From Phocoena phocoena (lineage: Eukaryota; Chordata; Mammalia; Artiodactyla; Phocoenidae), in the NCBI RefSeq assembly GCF_963924675.1, contig NC_089220.1, forward strand, positions 51,780,639 through 51,844,638: DNA of 64,000 nucleotides, written 5' to 3'. The notes under the pieces were generated by a model. That model was not told where the DNA came from and did no database searches. It worked only from the letters and a program-made list of their open reading frames with translations. Below, one piece after another: positions 21,589 to 34,514 of this stretch. A program made the position numbers and the translations under genes. The stretch's first letter is position 1. Every line of letters begins with the position of its first letter.

Positions 21589-24500
21589 CCATCCGAAAAC
21601 AACAGAATACAGTTTCTTCTCAAGTGCTCATGGAACATTCTCCAGGATAGATCATATTGTAGGTCAGAAATCAAGCCATGGTAAATTTAAGAAAATTGAA
21701 ATCGTATCAAGTATCTTTTCCAACCACAATGCTATGAAACTAGATATCAATTACAGGAAAAAAAATCTATAAAAGATACAAACACATGGAGACTAAACTA
21801 TACATTACTAAATAACCAAGAGATAACTGAGGAAATCAAAGAGAAAACCAAAAAATACCTAGAAGCATACGACAATGAAAGCATGATGACCAAAACCTAT
21901 GGGATGCAGAAAAAGCAGTTCTAAGAGGGAAGTTTATAGCAATATAACCCTACCTCAAGAAACAAGGCACATCTCAAATAAACAACTTTAATATTACACC
22001 TAAAGCAATTAGAGAAAGAAAAACAAAAAAGACCGAACGTGAGCAGAAGGAAAGAAATCATAAACATCAGATCAGAAATAAATGAAAAAGAAATGAAGGA
22101 AACAATAGCAAAGATCAATAAAACTAAAAGCTGGTTCTTTGAGGAGATAAACCAAATTGATAAACCATTAACTATACTCATCAAGAAGGGAGAAGACTCA
22201 AATCAACAGAATTACAAATGAAAAAGAGGAAGTAACACTGACATTGCAGAAATACAAAGGATAATGAGAGATTCCTACAAGCAACTCTATGCCAATAAAA
22301 TGGACAACCTGGAAGAAATGTTCACATTCTTAGAAAAGAACAACCTGCCAAGACAGAACCAGGAAGAAATAGAAAATATGAACGGACAAACCTTAAGCAC
22401 TGAAATTGAAACTGTGATTAAAAATCTTCCAACAAACAATTGCCCAGGACCAGATTACTTCACAGGCAAATTCTATCAAACATTTAGAGAAGAGCTAACA
22501 CCTATCCTTCTCAAACTCTTCCAAAATATAGCAGACGGAGGAACACTCCCAAACTCGTTCTACGAGGCCACCATCACCCTGATACCAAAACCAGACAAGG
22601 ATGTCACAAAGAAAGAAAACTACCGTCCAATATCACTGATGAACATAAATGCAAAAATCCTGAACAAAATACTAGCAAACAGAATCCAACAGCACATTAA
22701 AAGGGTCATACACCATGATCAAGTGGGGTTTATCCCAGGAAGCAAGGATTCTTCAATATACGCAAATCAACCAATGTGATACACCATAATAAAAATTTGA
22801 AGGAGAAAAACCATATGATCATCTCAATAGACACAGAAGAAGCTTCCAACAAAATTCCATACCCATTTGTGATATAAACCATCCAGAAAGGAGGCACAGA
22901 GGGAACTAACCTCAACATAATAAAGACCATATATGAAAAACCCACAGCCAACATCATTCTCAATGGGGAAAAACTGAAACCATTTCCTCCTATGTCAGGA
23001 ACAAGGCAAGGTGTCCACTCTCACCACAATTATTTAAAATAGTTTTGGAAGTTTTCATCACAGGAATTATAGAAGAAAAATAAATAAAAGGAATCCAAAT
23101 CAGAAAAGAAGTAAAACAGTCACTGTTTGCAGATGACATGATACTATACATAGAGAATCCTAAAGATGCAACCAGAAAACTACTAGAGCTAATCAATGAA
23201 TTTGGTAGAGTAGCAGGATACAAAATAATGCACAGAATCTCTTGCATTCCTGTACACTAATGATGAAAAATCTGAAAGAGAAATTAAGGAAGCACTCCCA
23301 TTTACCACTGCAACAAAAAGAATAAAATATCTAAGAATAAACCTACCTAAGGAGAAAAAAGACCTGTATGCAGAAAATTATAAGACATTGATGAAAGAAA
23401 TTAAAGATGATACAGATGGAGAGGTATACTATGTTCTTGGATTGGAAGAATCAACAATATGAAAATGACTCTACTACCCAAAGAAGTCTACAGATTCAAT
23501 GCAATCCCTATCAAACTACCTGTGGCATTTTTCACAGAACTAGAACAAAAAATTTCACAATTTGTATGGAAACAAAAGTGACTCCAAATAGCCAAAGCAA
23601 TCTTGAGAAAGAAAAACGGAGCTAGAGGAATCATGCTCCAGGCTTCAGACTATACTACAAAGCCACAGTAATTACGACAGTATGGTAGTGGCACAAAAAC
23701 AGAAATATAGATCAATGGAAGAGGATAGAAAGGCCAGAGATAAACCCATGCACATATGGTCACCTTATTTTTGATAAAGGAGGCAAAAATATACAATAGA
23801 GAAAAGACAGGCTCTTCAATAATTGGTGCTGGGAAAACTGGACAGCTACATGTAAAAGAATGAAATTAGAACACTCCCTAACACCATACACAAAAATAAA
23901 CTCCAAATGGATTAAAGACCTAAATGTAAGGCCAGACACTATCAAACTCTTAGAGGAAAACATGGGCAGAACACTCTATGACATAAATCACAGCAAGATC
24001 CTTTTCGACCCACCTCCTAGAGAAATGGAAATAAAAACAAAAATAAACAAATGGGACCTAATGAATATTAAAAGCTTTTGCACAGCAAGGAAACCATAAA
24101 CAAGATGTAAAGACAACCCTCAGATTGGGACAAAGTATTTGCAAATGAAGCAACTGATGAAGGATTAATCTTCAAAATTTACAAGCAGCTCATGCAGCTC
24201 AATATCAAAAAATAACAAACAACCCAATCCAAAAATGGGCAGAAGACCTAAATAGACATTTCTCCAGAAAAGATATGCAGATGGCCAACAAACACATGAA
24301 AGGATGCTCAACATCACTAATCATTAAAGAATGCAAATCAAAACTACAATGATGTATCACCTCACACTGGTCAGAATGGCCGTCATCAAAATATCTACAA
24401 ACAGTAACTGCTGGAGAGGGTGTGGAGAAAAGGGGACCCTCTTGCACTGTTGGTGGGAATGTAAATTGACAAAACACTATGCAGAACAGTATGGAGGTTC

Positions 24501-24842
24501 CTTAAAAAACTAAAAATAGAACTATCATATGACCCAGCAATCCCACTACTGGGCGTATACCCTGAGAAAACCATAATTCAAAAAGAGTCATGTACAACAA
24601 TGTTTATTGCAGCATTATTTACAATCGCCAGGACATGGAAGCAACCTAAGTGTCCACTGACATTTGAATGGATAAAGAAGATGTGGCACATATATACAAT
24701 GGAACATTACTCAGCCATAAAAAGAAATGAAACTGAGTTATTTGTAGTGAGGTGGATGGACTTACAGACCGTCGTACAGAGTGAAGTAAGTCATAAAGAG
24801 AAAAACATATACCATATGCTAACACATATATATGGAATCTAA

Positions 24843-25199
24843 AAATAATAATAGTAAATAAAAAAGGTTCTGAAGAACGTAGGGGCAGGACAGGAGTAAA
24901 GACGCCGACTTGAGGACACACGGAGGGGGAAGGGGAAGCTGGCACGAAGTGAGAGAGTGGCATGTACTTATATATACACTACCAAATGTAAAATAGATAG
25001 CTAGTGGGAAGCAGTCAAATAGCACAGGAAGATCAACTCGTTGTTTTTTGACCACCTATAGGGGTGGGATAAGGAGGGTGGGTGGGAGACACAAGAGTGA
25101 GGATATATTGCGATATATGTATACGTATAGCTGATCCACTTTGTTATAAAGCAGAAACACACCATTATAAAGCAATTATACTCCAATAAAGCTGTGAAA
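24843..25199 (+). other. L1 3' UTR, outer copy
   Basis: Non-coding 3' UTR with a purine-rich GGAGGGGGAAGGGGAAGCTG segment near 24923, ending TACTCCAATAAAGCTGTG with an AATAAA polyadenylation signal and a very short A tail. Confidence 0.85.
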
Positions 25200-25211
25200 A
25201 AATGTTTTTCC

Positions 25212-25839
25212 CCTCTAAACCTTTTTTTACATTAGTTTATTTTCTTTCCCTTCAATTTTGCTTACTTTAATGCCCTTTCTGGCTGACTCCAGTGCTTCAC
25301 ATATGTTATTAATTTGTCTGACTTGTTATCTAAATATAAGAGAAATTAGAGAATGAGAAAATAATTTTGCTGCTGAGTTCTTGGACAAAATATAAATCTA
25401 TTAAGCCTTTCCCTGCTCTCTAGCCTAATTGTGACAAGATACACCAGCACGCTTTGCATTGCTTTTCCTGCAGAATAGACGTGTGATGTCCATGTGATGT
25501 TTAACTGATTTGTAGTAACATAGGTGTTCCACTAACGTATTTGTGAAGAAATATCCATTTGTTTTTTGTGTCTACTGCAGAAAGGTATGATCTACTTGCC
25601 TAAGATTAAGGTTTACAGACTTCAGTTAAGAATGGGTTATACTTATTGGCATGTTGGTACACATGCATCCTATGAGATTGAGCATGGCAGAATTAATAAA
25701 GCACATAAATTGATACAGAATTTGCAAATTATCATAGCTAATTTAAATTTTGTTACTGTAAAATAACATGTGCTTTTAAATTCATTTTAGTTTAAGAAGT
25801 GAATAAAAGTTTTTCAGAAAATGGATACATTTGAGTTTC
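25212..25839. other. Unique DNA, no gene seen
   Basis: Right flank of the L1 nest. A 66-codon frame (25566-25766) has no recognisable motif. Confidence 0.45.
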
Positions 25840-26095
25840 AGCTTAGGTTTTATCACCCTCAGAAAAGTTTCCTGACTCCCACAGAAGGCTTCTCTGTATT
25901 TCAGTAAGGTTTTCTGTATAATTAGAATTTTGTAATGACTTGCATATATAGATTATCTAATTTCTTTTAATTTTCATTAGTAGACTTTGAGCTTCTTTAA
26001 CATGGAGACTGTTTTATTCATCTTTGCATCCCCAGTGTTTGACATGGTGCCTGGTACATAGGAAATGTTCTGCTGATGCTTAGTAAGTGTTGAGA
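25840..26095 (+). repeat. L2 LINE 3' end
   Basis: GCATCCCCAGTGTTTGACAT, GGTGCCTGGTACATAGGAAA and a trailing TTAGTAAGTGTTGAG match the highly conserved L2 3' end; the upstream GTAGACTTTGAGCTTCTTTA block also fits. Old, non-coding. Confidence 0.75.
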
Positions 26096-28959
26096 AAATT
26101 AAAAATAGACATCTCTGAAAAGAGAAAAAATTATAGTCACATATTTCTTTTATAAATTAGATTAATACTAAGAATTAAACTGAAGAGAATTTATAAGGTG
26201 ATATTTAACTTATTTCCCAGTAACAAAATAACAATAACAAAACTGTGGAGCAGTTATGAGAAATCAGTTTAACATCACATGGACATTTTTAAAAAGAATG
26301 TGTTTTTTTCCTCAACATGAAGAAATGGTGCCGATTCCAAAGAAAAAACAAACTGTCATAAGGTTTTTACATGAGCACTATAGAGACTCTTCTGCTATCC
26401 CATAAACACCAGATAATTTGGAAATATAGAAACATCATATCTCCAGTTGTCACAAGGCATTTGAAAGTAGCAGAGCACTTCAGGGCAAGTTTTATGGAAT
26501 GAAAGATAATATACATGCCCTATCATTATCACAGAAATGAATCTAAGTAAGGTGCTTATCTATAGAACCATATTTAGGAAGATCACATAGAAAATTGTGG
26601 TCTATGATGAGCTCATTTCACCATGAAAACTACTGAATCTATGATTATGACTAAAATCAGGGGTAAGCTTTTGTCTATTTCCCAAATATCAAAAAAAAGT
26701 TAAAATGGAAAGTAGGAAACTATTTCCTTCATTTAGCATATGTCCATGAAATAGCTATTATTATTGCTAAGTACTGAAAGATACTAACAAATATGAAACA
26801 GTTCTTACCTTTAAGGGTAAGCTTTGTTTCCACTGGAAGAGAACACAGGAGCATGCACCAAGATACTTTTGATATACGATAGCGAATGATAAAGTTTAGG
26901 GAAGCAATGCAACAGCTCAACATAGTCTGTGTTCCTCCCTTTTTTATGGTAACAATGGGTTTGATGTTATAAATCCTGATTAGTGAAAGCCATCATTAGT
27001 AATCCTAGATTCACTGCTAGTCCAGGAATCTAGGGTTGGACCAGTACATGGACTCAGTACAAGGATTTCCCCTCAGTGCTGGTTTCTGGTTCAGTAGGGC
27101 ATGTGAGCTAGGCTGGCATAACTACACTAATGGGAAGGGATGGGAAAGAGGTGTTCTCACTTTCCCTACTGACAGAGGTGAACTAGGCAACCTGTAATCC
27201 CATGGCAAGTGACAGCCTTTCTACAAACAGCCAAAGAAATAAGCTGTGGAAATTTACTATACAAACAGCAGACAGAGCAACTGACAGAATTTGGGCCTTT
27301 GATACTCTTCTTGAGAGCCACTAGATCAATAAGCCAAGTCTTCCCTACATGTTATATGAAACAATACATTATGTCGTTGTTTAAGCAATTTGAGTTTTCT
27401 TTTACTCACAGTCAGAGACATCCTAATGAAAAAATATCATTGGTTCATTTCTGGCATCACATTTTGTGATTATTTTTCATCCCTCTCAAGCACTGTATAA
27501 TGACCACAATAACTCACCAAAATAACTGACAAAGAAATAGTTCGAACTTATGAAAAATTTAAAATAAAATACCCCCATTGTTTTCTCTCTACCCATATAA
27601 AGCTGTAAGTAGATAATGGGAAAATTAATTCCAAAAGGAAAAAAATAATCAAAATTATTCTGTGAGAGTACTCAAGTGCCATTGGAAAAAATACATGTTT
27701 ATATTCAGAAAAACAGTGGTCCTTTTCCATAATCTGAGGGAATTTTCACTAACTCCAAACTCAGTGGTAGTGGAGGAAAAATACTCTTGTAGGCTACATA
27801 TGCAATAAAACAGAAAAGAGCATGCTTGAAAATAAACAAAACAATACCTTCTCCCGGCTCAGTGTCTGTTAGTTAGTTTAGACATTGAAGGTCTGTATCA
27901 CCCAGAAAATGCATGAGTGGCCTTCTATCCTGGGTCCAACTTTATGTGAGCCAGAATCTGGAAACAGAATAAGATTTGTTAACAGAATATTGTAATTCCT
28001 TAGAAAATCAATCTATTCAGAAAACACGTTACAATGTTTGCAGAGCAATACCATTTTAGATGAAGGATAGACAGATGATTGGCAGAAACATGGAAATACA
28101 TATTTACTAAAAAAGTAAATCCATTTCTGATAAAAAGCAAAATAATAAAATACCCAGTAATAGGAGGAGAAAGATGCTTTTTGGAAATAATACACCTCAA
28201 TAAATATCAATAATATGAATGGGAATAAGAAATATTTCATTCAAGTTAGGGGCATAAAATTACACTATTACAAGAAACAATACCCATTATACTATGACAA
28301 AACACAACAATAAAATGAATAGCTATTGGAAAATATGAGACAGAACCAGGTTAATATAATTGTCTTTTAGTAATACTGAAGAGAATCACTATAAATGAAA
28401 CCAAAGTTTAATTAGTTGGTCATTTACTTAGAAATACCGATTGCTTTCAAATATACCAGTAAAAAAAAGTTATAAAATAAAGTAAATCTGTTATTTATTA
28501 TAATAAGTGATGTACTTGATATAAATAAGCTTAAGTCAGATCAAAGAGCTAAATGAAAAACATCAAACTTTACAGAGAGATATAGAAGATTGGAATGAGT
28601 ACAAAGATGTTTCTGGATGGTAAGATTGAAATTTCATTATTCTTAATATAAATTATATGTCAAATTCATTTACAAACAACATATTTAATGTTTGTTGATT
28701 TTTTCAACTTAATTAAAGAAGTATTTATAAAAATTCATAACAAAAGTAATAATTTAGAAATACTTGGAAAAAATATTGTTGATAAAATTTGTCTTTACAA
28801 CATAAGGCTTACACCAGATGGGCTCAAAATGTGTTGGTCATGCTTTAGTTCTTATGTTAGGTGATGGTTAGTTACTAATTATATTACACATTATGCCTGT
28901 TATTTATACTGTACTATACATTATTTTGTATGTGTGTATATAAGCACTGAAAAAAATTG
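26096..28959. other. Unique AT-rich DNA, no gene seen
   Basis: 2.9 kb with no recognised repeat. The open frames (60-86 codons) match nothing I know. 26990-27330 is somewhat GC-richer. Confidence 0.45.
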
Positions 28960-29230
28960 CTATCTAAGCAAATGGACAAATGACATGGTTAAGAGAAGAC
29001 AGACATCTGGTAAACATATGCAAAGAAGATCAATCTCGCTAGTGATTAAATCCATGTAAATTAAAACATAAAGACAATCTATTGTTAACTCATTGAATCT
29101 TCAAAAGAGAAACAATGAAATATTGGAGACTAGGATTTAGTGAGAGGTGCACTTCTGAGGATGGCTGATGGATTATAAAAATGAGTCCAACTTTTCTGAA
29201 AAATCACCTTTCAATATGTCTTATGAGTTT
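28960..29230 (+). mobile_element. Ancient L1M/HAL1-like fragment
   Basis: AAGCAAATGGACAAATGACA, AGACAGACATCTGGTAAACA, then AAGAAGATCAATCTCGCTAG and ATGTAAATTAAAACATAA follow the order of an old L1 ORF2 C-terminal region (before the Cys-rich motif). Strongly diverged, no frame. Confidence 0.5.
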
Positions 29231-29801
29231 TTTAAATGTCCATTGTCTTCCAGGGCAGTGACACTTTGTTTATGAGTCTACTTTCAAGGGGAGAAAAAAA
29301 ATACAACAACACTAACAAGTTAAAGGTACAGGCAAATATTTATGGACCAGCATGTTAGAAGTGGATGTTTTCTGTTCAGTTTCCTTCTGAGACATTAAGA
29401 TAATAGATGCCAGGTTTCAAAGAGAGATATTAGATCCCTATACATATTTGAAAAGAATGTTGTAGCAAAAAAGGGTTGTACATATTTAGCTGACCTCCTG
29501 CTTTCACTCAAAAAGTGGTTTTGAAGGGCTGAAAAAAGAGGGCTTAGAGATCAAAAGACAACAGGCAGCACCTAAAATGTCATTTTCCATCATCTGCTAA
29601 GATCAAAGGGCACTAACGTCAATCACCTTGACACATTCATCAGGAAGAACAATCCTGCTCCCATACTCCTTCCCCCAAATGCTTTCCTTCTTTAAGTCAT
29701 CACAGGTCTAAACATTAGAGAAGGAACACCTTAAAAATCAACCATGTGCTTCTCCCAACTATAGTTTTCTGGCCTACGACAATTCCACACGGAGGGATAG
29801 G
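29231..29801. other. Unique DNA, no gene seen
   Basis: No recognised element; left flank of the SINE at 29812. Confidence 0.45.
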
Positions 29802-29811
29802 GAGGCCTCCA

Positions 29812-30132
29812 ATTTTTTTTTTTTTTTTTTTTCTGGCCGCGTTGGGTCTTCATTGCCGTGCACAGGCTTTCTCTATTTGTGTGGAGCAGGGGCTACTCTT
29901 CGTTGTGGTGTGCGGGCTTCTCATTGTGGTGGCTTCTCTTGTTGCAGAGCACAGGCTCTAGGCACATGGTCTCAGTAGTTGTGTCTCACAAGCTCTAGAG
30001 CACAGGCTCAATAGTTGTGACACACGGGCTTAGTGGCTCTGTGGCATATGGGATCTTCCCGGACCAGGGCTCAAACCCGTGTCCCCTGCATTGGCAGGTG
30101 GATTCTTAACCACTGTGTCACCAGAGAAGCCC
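29812..30132 (-). mobile_element. CHR SINE, long form, with target duplication
   Basis: Long-form CHR SINE on the minus strand. The T run 29813-29832 is its tail and the head ends in GAGAAGCCC. The target duplication GAGGCCTCCA (10 bp, perfect) lies at 29802-29811 and 30133-30142. The open frame at 29746-29961 is spurious. Confidence 0.93.
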
Positions 30133-30142
30133 GAGGCCTCCA

Positions 30143-31359
30143 CTTTAAATCAAGAGGGAATTTTGATTAATACTTGGGAGTAGAAATTTTAATTATTGAA
30201 CTGAATATTTGTGTTCTGATTTGAAATGAAGTACAACTTTTTATTACTGAAGAGCGATTAGCAAGTCATCATGGACTTGTGGCAGGGAAAGAACTATTTA
30301 CTCAAACCCAAAAGGAAAGTCAAAGACTAAAATAAAGTTACCTCATTATGTCACCTTTTAATATCATTATATTAAAACCTTTACATTATTGCAGTCTTAT
30401 TAATATATAGGAAAAATATTAAATATTGTACAATAGAAAAATTGTAAATAAATTATACCTTTTCATATGAATATAATACCAATTTAGCCATCTATAGAGG
30501 ATTTGGAATTCTGTTAATTCCTTAAGTTTTAAACACATCCTTTTTTATATAATACTATTATTTGATAGTAGTGAGCAAAGTTGAAAGACTACAATAGTAA
30601 ATCCTGATAAAGAATAAGAAGTTTGATATTTCAGCATTCTCAAAGATACTCAAAATTAAATAAGTGGTAAATGCATTAGTCAACTCTGCTTTAAACATTT
30701 TAAAATATTTGTAACTTCTAAAGGGTAGGAAGGAGCAAGAAAAGTGAACCAAAGCAAGATAACACAGACAAGAAATGAGATTGAGACCAACATTATATCA
30801 CAGAAAATTATTCTCTATAAAAATTAGGATGGCAATTTACCCAAGCATATTTAATAGGCAAAAACAAACATATCCACTCTCTATGGGAATCAATCATAAA
30901 TCTGCTCATCAAGAAAAATTATCATTCAAATATCCCCCAATGCCAAAGAAATGTACACTGAAGGGAAGAAGAAACATGTTGATGGCTAATAATAGAAACA
31001 GCCCTCTAGGATGCTTATCTTTAAAATAATGAACAGAAGAGCATAATTAAATAAAAGATATTAGCAGTAACTCAATTAGAGCAAAAAATAACTAAATAAT
31101 ATATGTGTGCTTTAATTAATAATTTACTTGACAAAACGTTATCAAAGCATCAGTAATAAATATAGAAACTATTAAGTAATTTAAGTCAAAACTGAATTTA
31201 TTCAGAAACACATAAACAAATGAGATAAATACATTGGACCCTTTAATTATCCCAACACCCAACCCTTCTATACAATGGCTATTTATAAAAACAATACACT
31301 TTTAATCTTATGGGAATTTTTGATTACTGCAAAATGTCAGTAGAGAAAATACCTGGAGC
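30143..31359. other. Unique AT-rich DNA, no gene seen
   Basis: No repeat family recognised; an 84-codon frame at 30775-31029 has no known motif. Confidence 0.45.
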
Positions 31360-32120
31360 GTTTATAATGGAAAAGCAATGCTCCAAGTACACGAGCATTT
31401 CCCCTTGCTGCAGCCCTCCAAAGCTTTACTTGGGCAAGCTTAGGCATTAGGTCCACATGTCAGGAAGCCATCAATGGCATAATTAAGGGAAGCTCAGCAT
31501 TTCCAACTTTATACCACAAAGCCAAATTAAGCTATATAACTAAGCTACACAAACTTTAATGAGGAGAATGCTTCAGTCTTATCCAATTTGTGGCATTTTA
31601 CAGGCTCAGTCATATATGTTAGTACATGCCATAAAAGACAAATGACTCCAAAAGCGAGTAAAAGAGAGGTAGGGAAGTGGTTGTTTTATATCAGAATACT
31701 GTAGGAGAGAAAACTCAGTGACAGCATTGTTAGAATTTCTTCATGTACTGGGTTGGTATGATTTATTTCTGAACTGACTCTTTTTATTACTTTATATGAA
31801 TAAATGGAACAACGTAATTATTTACAAGTACTGCTGATAGAACTCTCTTTGTATGCAAATTCTATTTGTTAAAGCAGCAACCTTCAGAGTCTTCTACACT
31901 AAAGACGGCGAAGTGAGCAGAATCAAATTTCTGAACTTAATGACAATGTCAGTGTAGCTTATGAAACCATAACAGTGTAAGAAGAGACATCTGGTGTGCA
32001 CCATGCATGTAATGTATGGTTAGCCTCAGTGACTCTTCTGAGTTCCCTCACACTGTAATATACATGTGGCATTCTGCCACTCAAACTAAGTAGAATCATT
32101 CAACTGTCTTGAATATAAAG
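31360..32120. other. Repeat-free stretch, possible conserved non-coding DNA
   Basis: Less AT-rich than the surroundings and without recognisable repeats. It contains TTAATGAGGAG near 31557, a TAATTAAGGG string near 31482, and a GTATGCAAATTC octamer-like site (31851-31862). This is the texture of developmental enhancers, but only conservation data could show it. Confidence 0.25.
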
Positions 32121-34373
32121 TAAAGAATACAATGCTTGACTAGGTAGGCTAGTTGCACATGACTTTTGATGCAGATGCCCAGTAAAAATGTTTCTGATAA
32201 CTTTCAGTAGAGAATATCTGAAAGAATCAATAAAGAAAGGTTTATTTCTAGAGAACATACAACTGCGTTTATGATAAAATCATTTCAAACCCAAGCACAA
32301 ATTTTATGTTACATTCCATCAGTACACTGGGACTGATGGTTACAAGGGGCATGGTAACTGATACAACCAAAATAAGATGGGAAGTGGCATATATGTGTGT
32401 GTATAGAGAGAGACAAAAATATGAATTTTACTTGTGTGCATACATATTTGCATGTATGCTTTGAAATAACATCACCATAGTTATACAGTCCCCAAAGAGA
32501 AAAAAGACACATGTCTGGACTTTAAATAAAATGCTATGATTTTTAAAATATTACTTGATTTTAACCTGTAGTTTTTTCTCTTTTATTTTTTTCTTCCTAA
32601 TTAATGGACTCATGGGTGAGAATCTTTGAGACAATAGTGAACTTGAATTTTTCTCACTTCCCTCCCTCCCTAATCTGAATTCCTCTCTAGAACAAAGAAG
32701 CTACTAGTCCTGTTTGTTGACTACTGATTGATAATAATAGGGCTCTATGGGAATCCCATTACTTTCCTCCCTTTAGGTCAGCAGATAATGAATCAGAGAA
32801 CTTTCCATTACTAATGAAATCTGAGGTAACGATTAGAATGCTGGGGATTCTGGAAAGAGTTTGGCCTATAAAACCATCATCCTTTGCGGGTAAAGTTGGC
32901 ACTGCCCAACATGAATGGGTCTGGCCTCACAGGCCACCAAGAGCCCAAGGAAAGACTAAGAGAAGGGGCTAGATCCTTGTTGCTCCTGGGGAAAGTCCTA
33001 GAAGACAGGGGAGTAGTATGACTTCTTCCTGGTACCTTCAGGAAAGAATAGCAGCCTGCCTATGGATTCCCTTCATTTTGAGTCATCAACCTCAACTGAC
33101 TAAATAAGTAGTGTTGACATAATTGACTACTCCTTTGGGGGAAAAAGTTGGGTTCACCTCTCACATGATGTATAAAGATAACTTCAACATTAATAAGATA
33201 ATCTTTGGAAGACAGTAGGAAACTACATGAAAAATAATTGAGGTATAAAAGGTTTGATGTATTTTGAGTAAGGAAAAACAAAATCTAGAATAACTCATAC
33301 AAGTAACTTATTTTTGTCATACATTGACACCTAAATCCACTATATTTATAAAAGCCTTAATAAGATTATACTGACAAGTAGAAAAATACATAGGGAAGCA
33401 TACTAGATTACTAACATGGGTTACTTGATGTGGGAGGAGGAAAAATCAAAGGTAAGAGAGAAAGAAAAAAGACTGCTTTAGCAACATTACCTCACATCTG
33501 TTATAGACTTTCATATAATATACTTAAAATCTAAAATATATTACTGAAATAAATTACTTAAAATCGTTATCCTAAATGAAATATTACAGTGCATTTGTGA
33601 TTTTTTTAATTACTAAGAAAAAATAACATGCATAACTAAGATTTACTAAGGAAAATATTCATCAAATCACATCATTGAAAAAAATAGGACCTCTATAGAT
33701 ATTCATAATACTGATGAATACACAAGGTAATATCTAAAATCTTTTCAAGATGCATAATGGGTATTAATTTCAGAGCCCAAAATCTTGACAGAGTAACTCC
33801 AACATAAGCATTATGAAAATATTACATGGACAAAAGAGCTATAAAGATAAAAACATGAAAGCAGTCAGAGAGATTTTAAAGACCCATTTTATTGCCACAT
33901 TTATACCTCTTAATGTGGGTAGCATATTGTAGTTCTTTGAAAGTCTCCTACACCTTCTCCAGCTCCTTTAGCAGTGCCAATATTGTTAGATATAAAAAGA
34001 AATTTGCCTCTCCATCCTTTATTCTACCCCCACATTTCAAAAGAATTATTTTGAAAATGCACACTCAAGAATCACTTGCTGACTACTCTCTGGACAGTCA
34101 CCTATATGGTTGATATTTTAGGTATAATTAAAATGAACTTTCAGAAATGTGTGTGCTTGTTTTTCCCTAACAAAGAAAATGCTAGTTTCTTTGTTACATT
34201 TAAATTATTGTAACAACAGAATAATTTCCATTACTGATTTTGAAAAAAAGCTTAGTCTCTTTACTTATTTTTGCAACAAGTTTAAATAAAGGTAATCATG
34301 ACTCTAATAGTTTCCAAGTCTAAACACAAAACAGTGTTGTTCATAATTCAACTAAAATCTACAGCTGTAAGAG
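32121..34373. other. Unique DNA, no gene seen
   Basis: No recognised element. 32690-33060 is distinctly GC-richer, with blocks such as CTGGCCTCACAGGCCACC; it may be an unrecognised old repeat or an exon-like island, but no long frame crosses it. Confidence 0.4.
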
Positions 34374-34387
34374 TGAATAAGATAGGT

Positions 34388-34497
34388 TATTACAATACAC
34401 TGGATATAATCCACCCACAAAAAAACTGAATCACCACACTGTACATCTGAAACTAATGCAATATTGTAAATCAACTATACTTCAATTTAAAAAAAAA
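34388..34497 (+). mobile_element. 5'-truncated L1 3' end with TSD
   Basis: A 110-bp L1 tail: CACTGTACATCTGAAACTAA, then ATATTGTAAATCAACTATAC, TTCAATTT and an A run. The perfect 14-bp target duplication TGAATAAGATAGGT lies at 34374-34387 and 34501-34514, extendable to 17 bp with one mismatch. Confidence 0.9.
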
Positions 34498-34514
34498 GAA
34501 TGAATAAGATAGGT

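Larger units (their letters stand above)
14957..24842 (+). pseudogene. L1 ORF2 (endonuclease / reverse transcriptase), split
   Basis: ORF2 starts at 14957 (MVIVIYILIITLNVN...) four bases after ORF1. Residues 1-163 are the start of the endonuclease domain; the catalytic Glu of QETH is intact (codon 15080-15082), and the DFN triplet is kept although the preceding Gly is Arg. The nested L1 enters after KIKKET at about 15448, and ORF2 resumes at 21509. The RT catalytic FADD box is intact at 23126-23137. The C-terminal Cys-rich motif ([18 protein letters not shown]) is near 24393-24460. The frame ends at HIYGI, stop at 24840-24842. Many frameshifts and stops lie in between. Confidence 0.92.
12113..25199 (+). 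mobile_element. L1: Full-length L1 (outer layer), split by a nested L1
   Basis: A plus-strand L1 in two parts, 12113-15454 and 21509-25199, together about 7.0 kb. The 5' end starts ACCTTCAAGATGGC and the 3' end stops at CAATAAAGCTGTG plus a short A run. The perfect 12-bp target duplication AAATGTTTTTCC lies at 12101-12112 and 25200-25211. Order inside: 5' UTR, ORF1, ORF2 interrupted after about 165 codons by the nested minus-strand L1, then the rest of ORF2 and the 3' UTR. It cannot transpose because ORF1 has stops and an internal deletion, and ORF2 is interrupted and frame-shifted. Confidence 0.95.

Noticed and set aside
31748..31770. Mariner-type transposon end (ACTGGGTTGG)
   Set aside because: Only ten bases match; no second terminal repeat and no transposase relic nearby.
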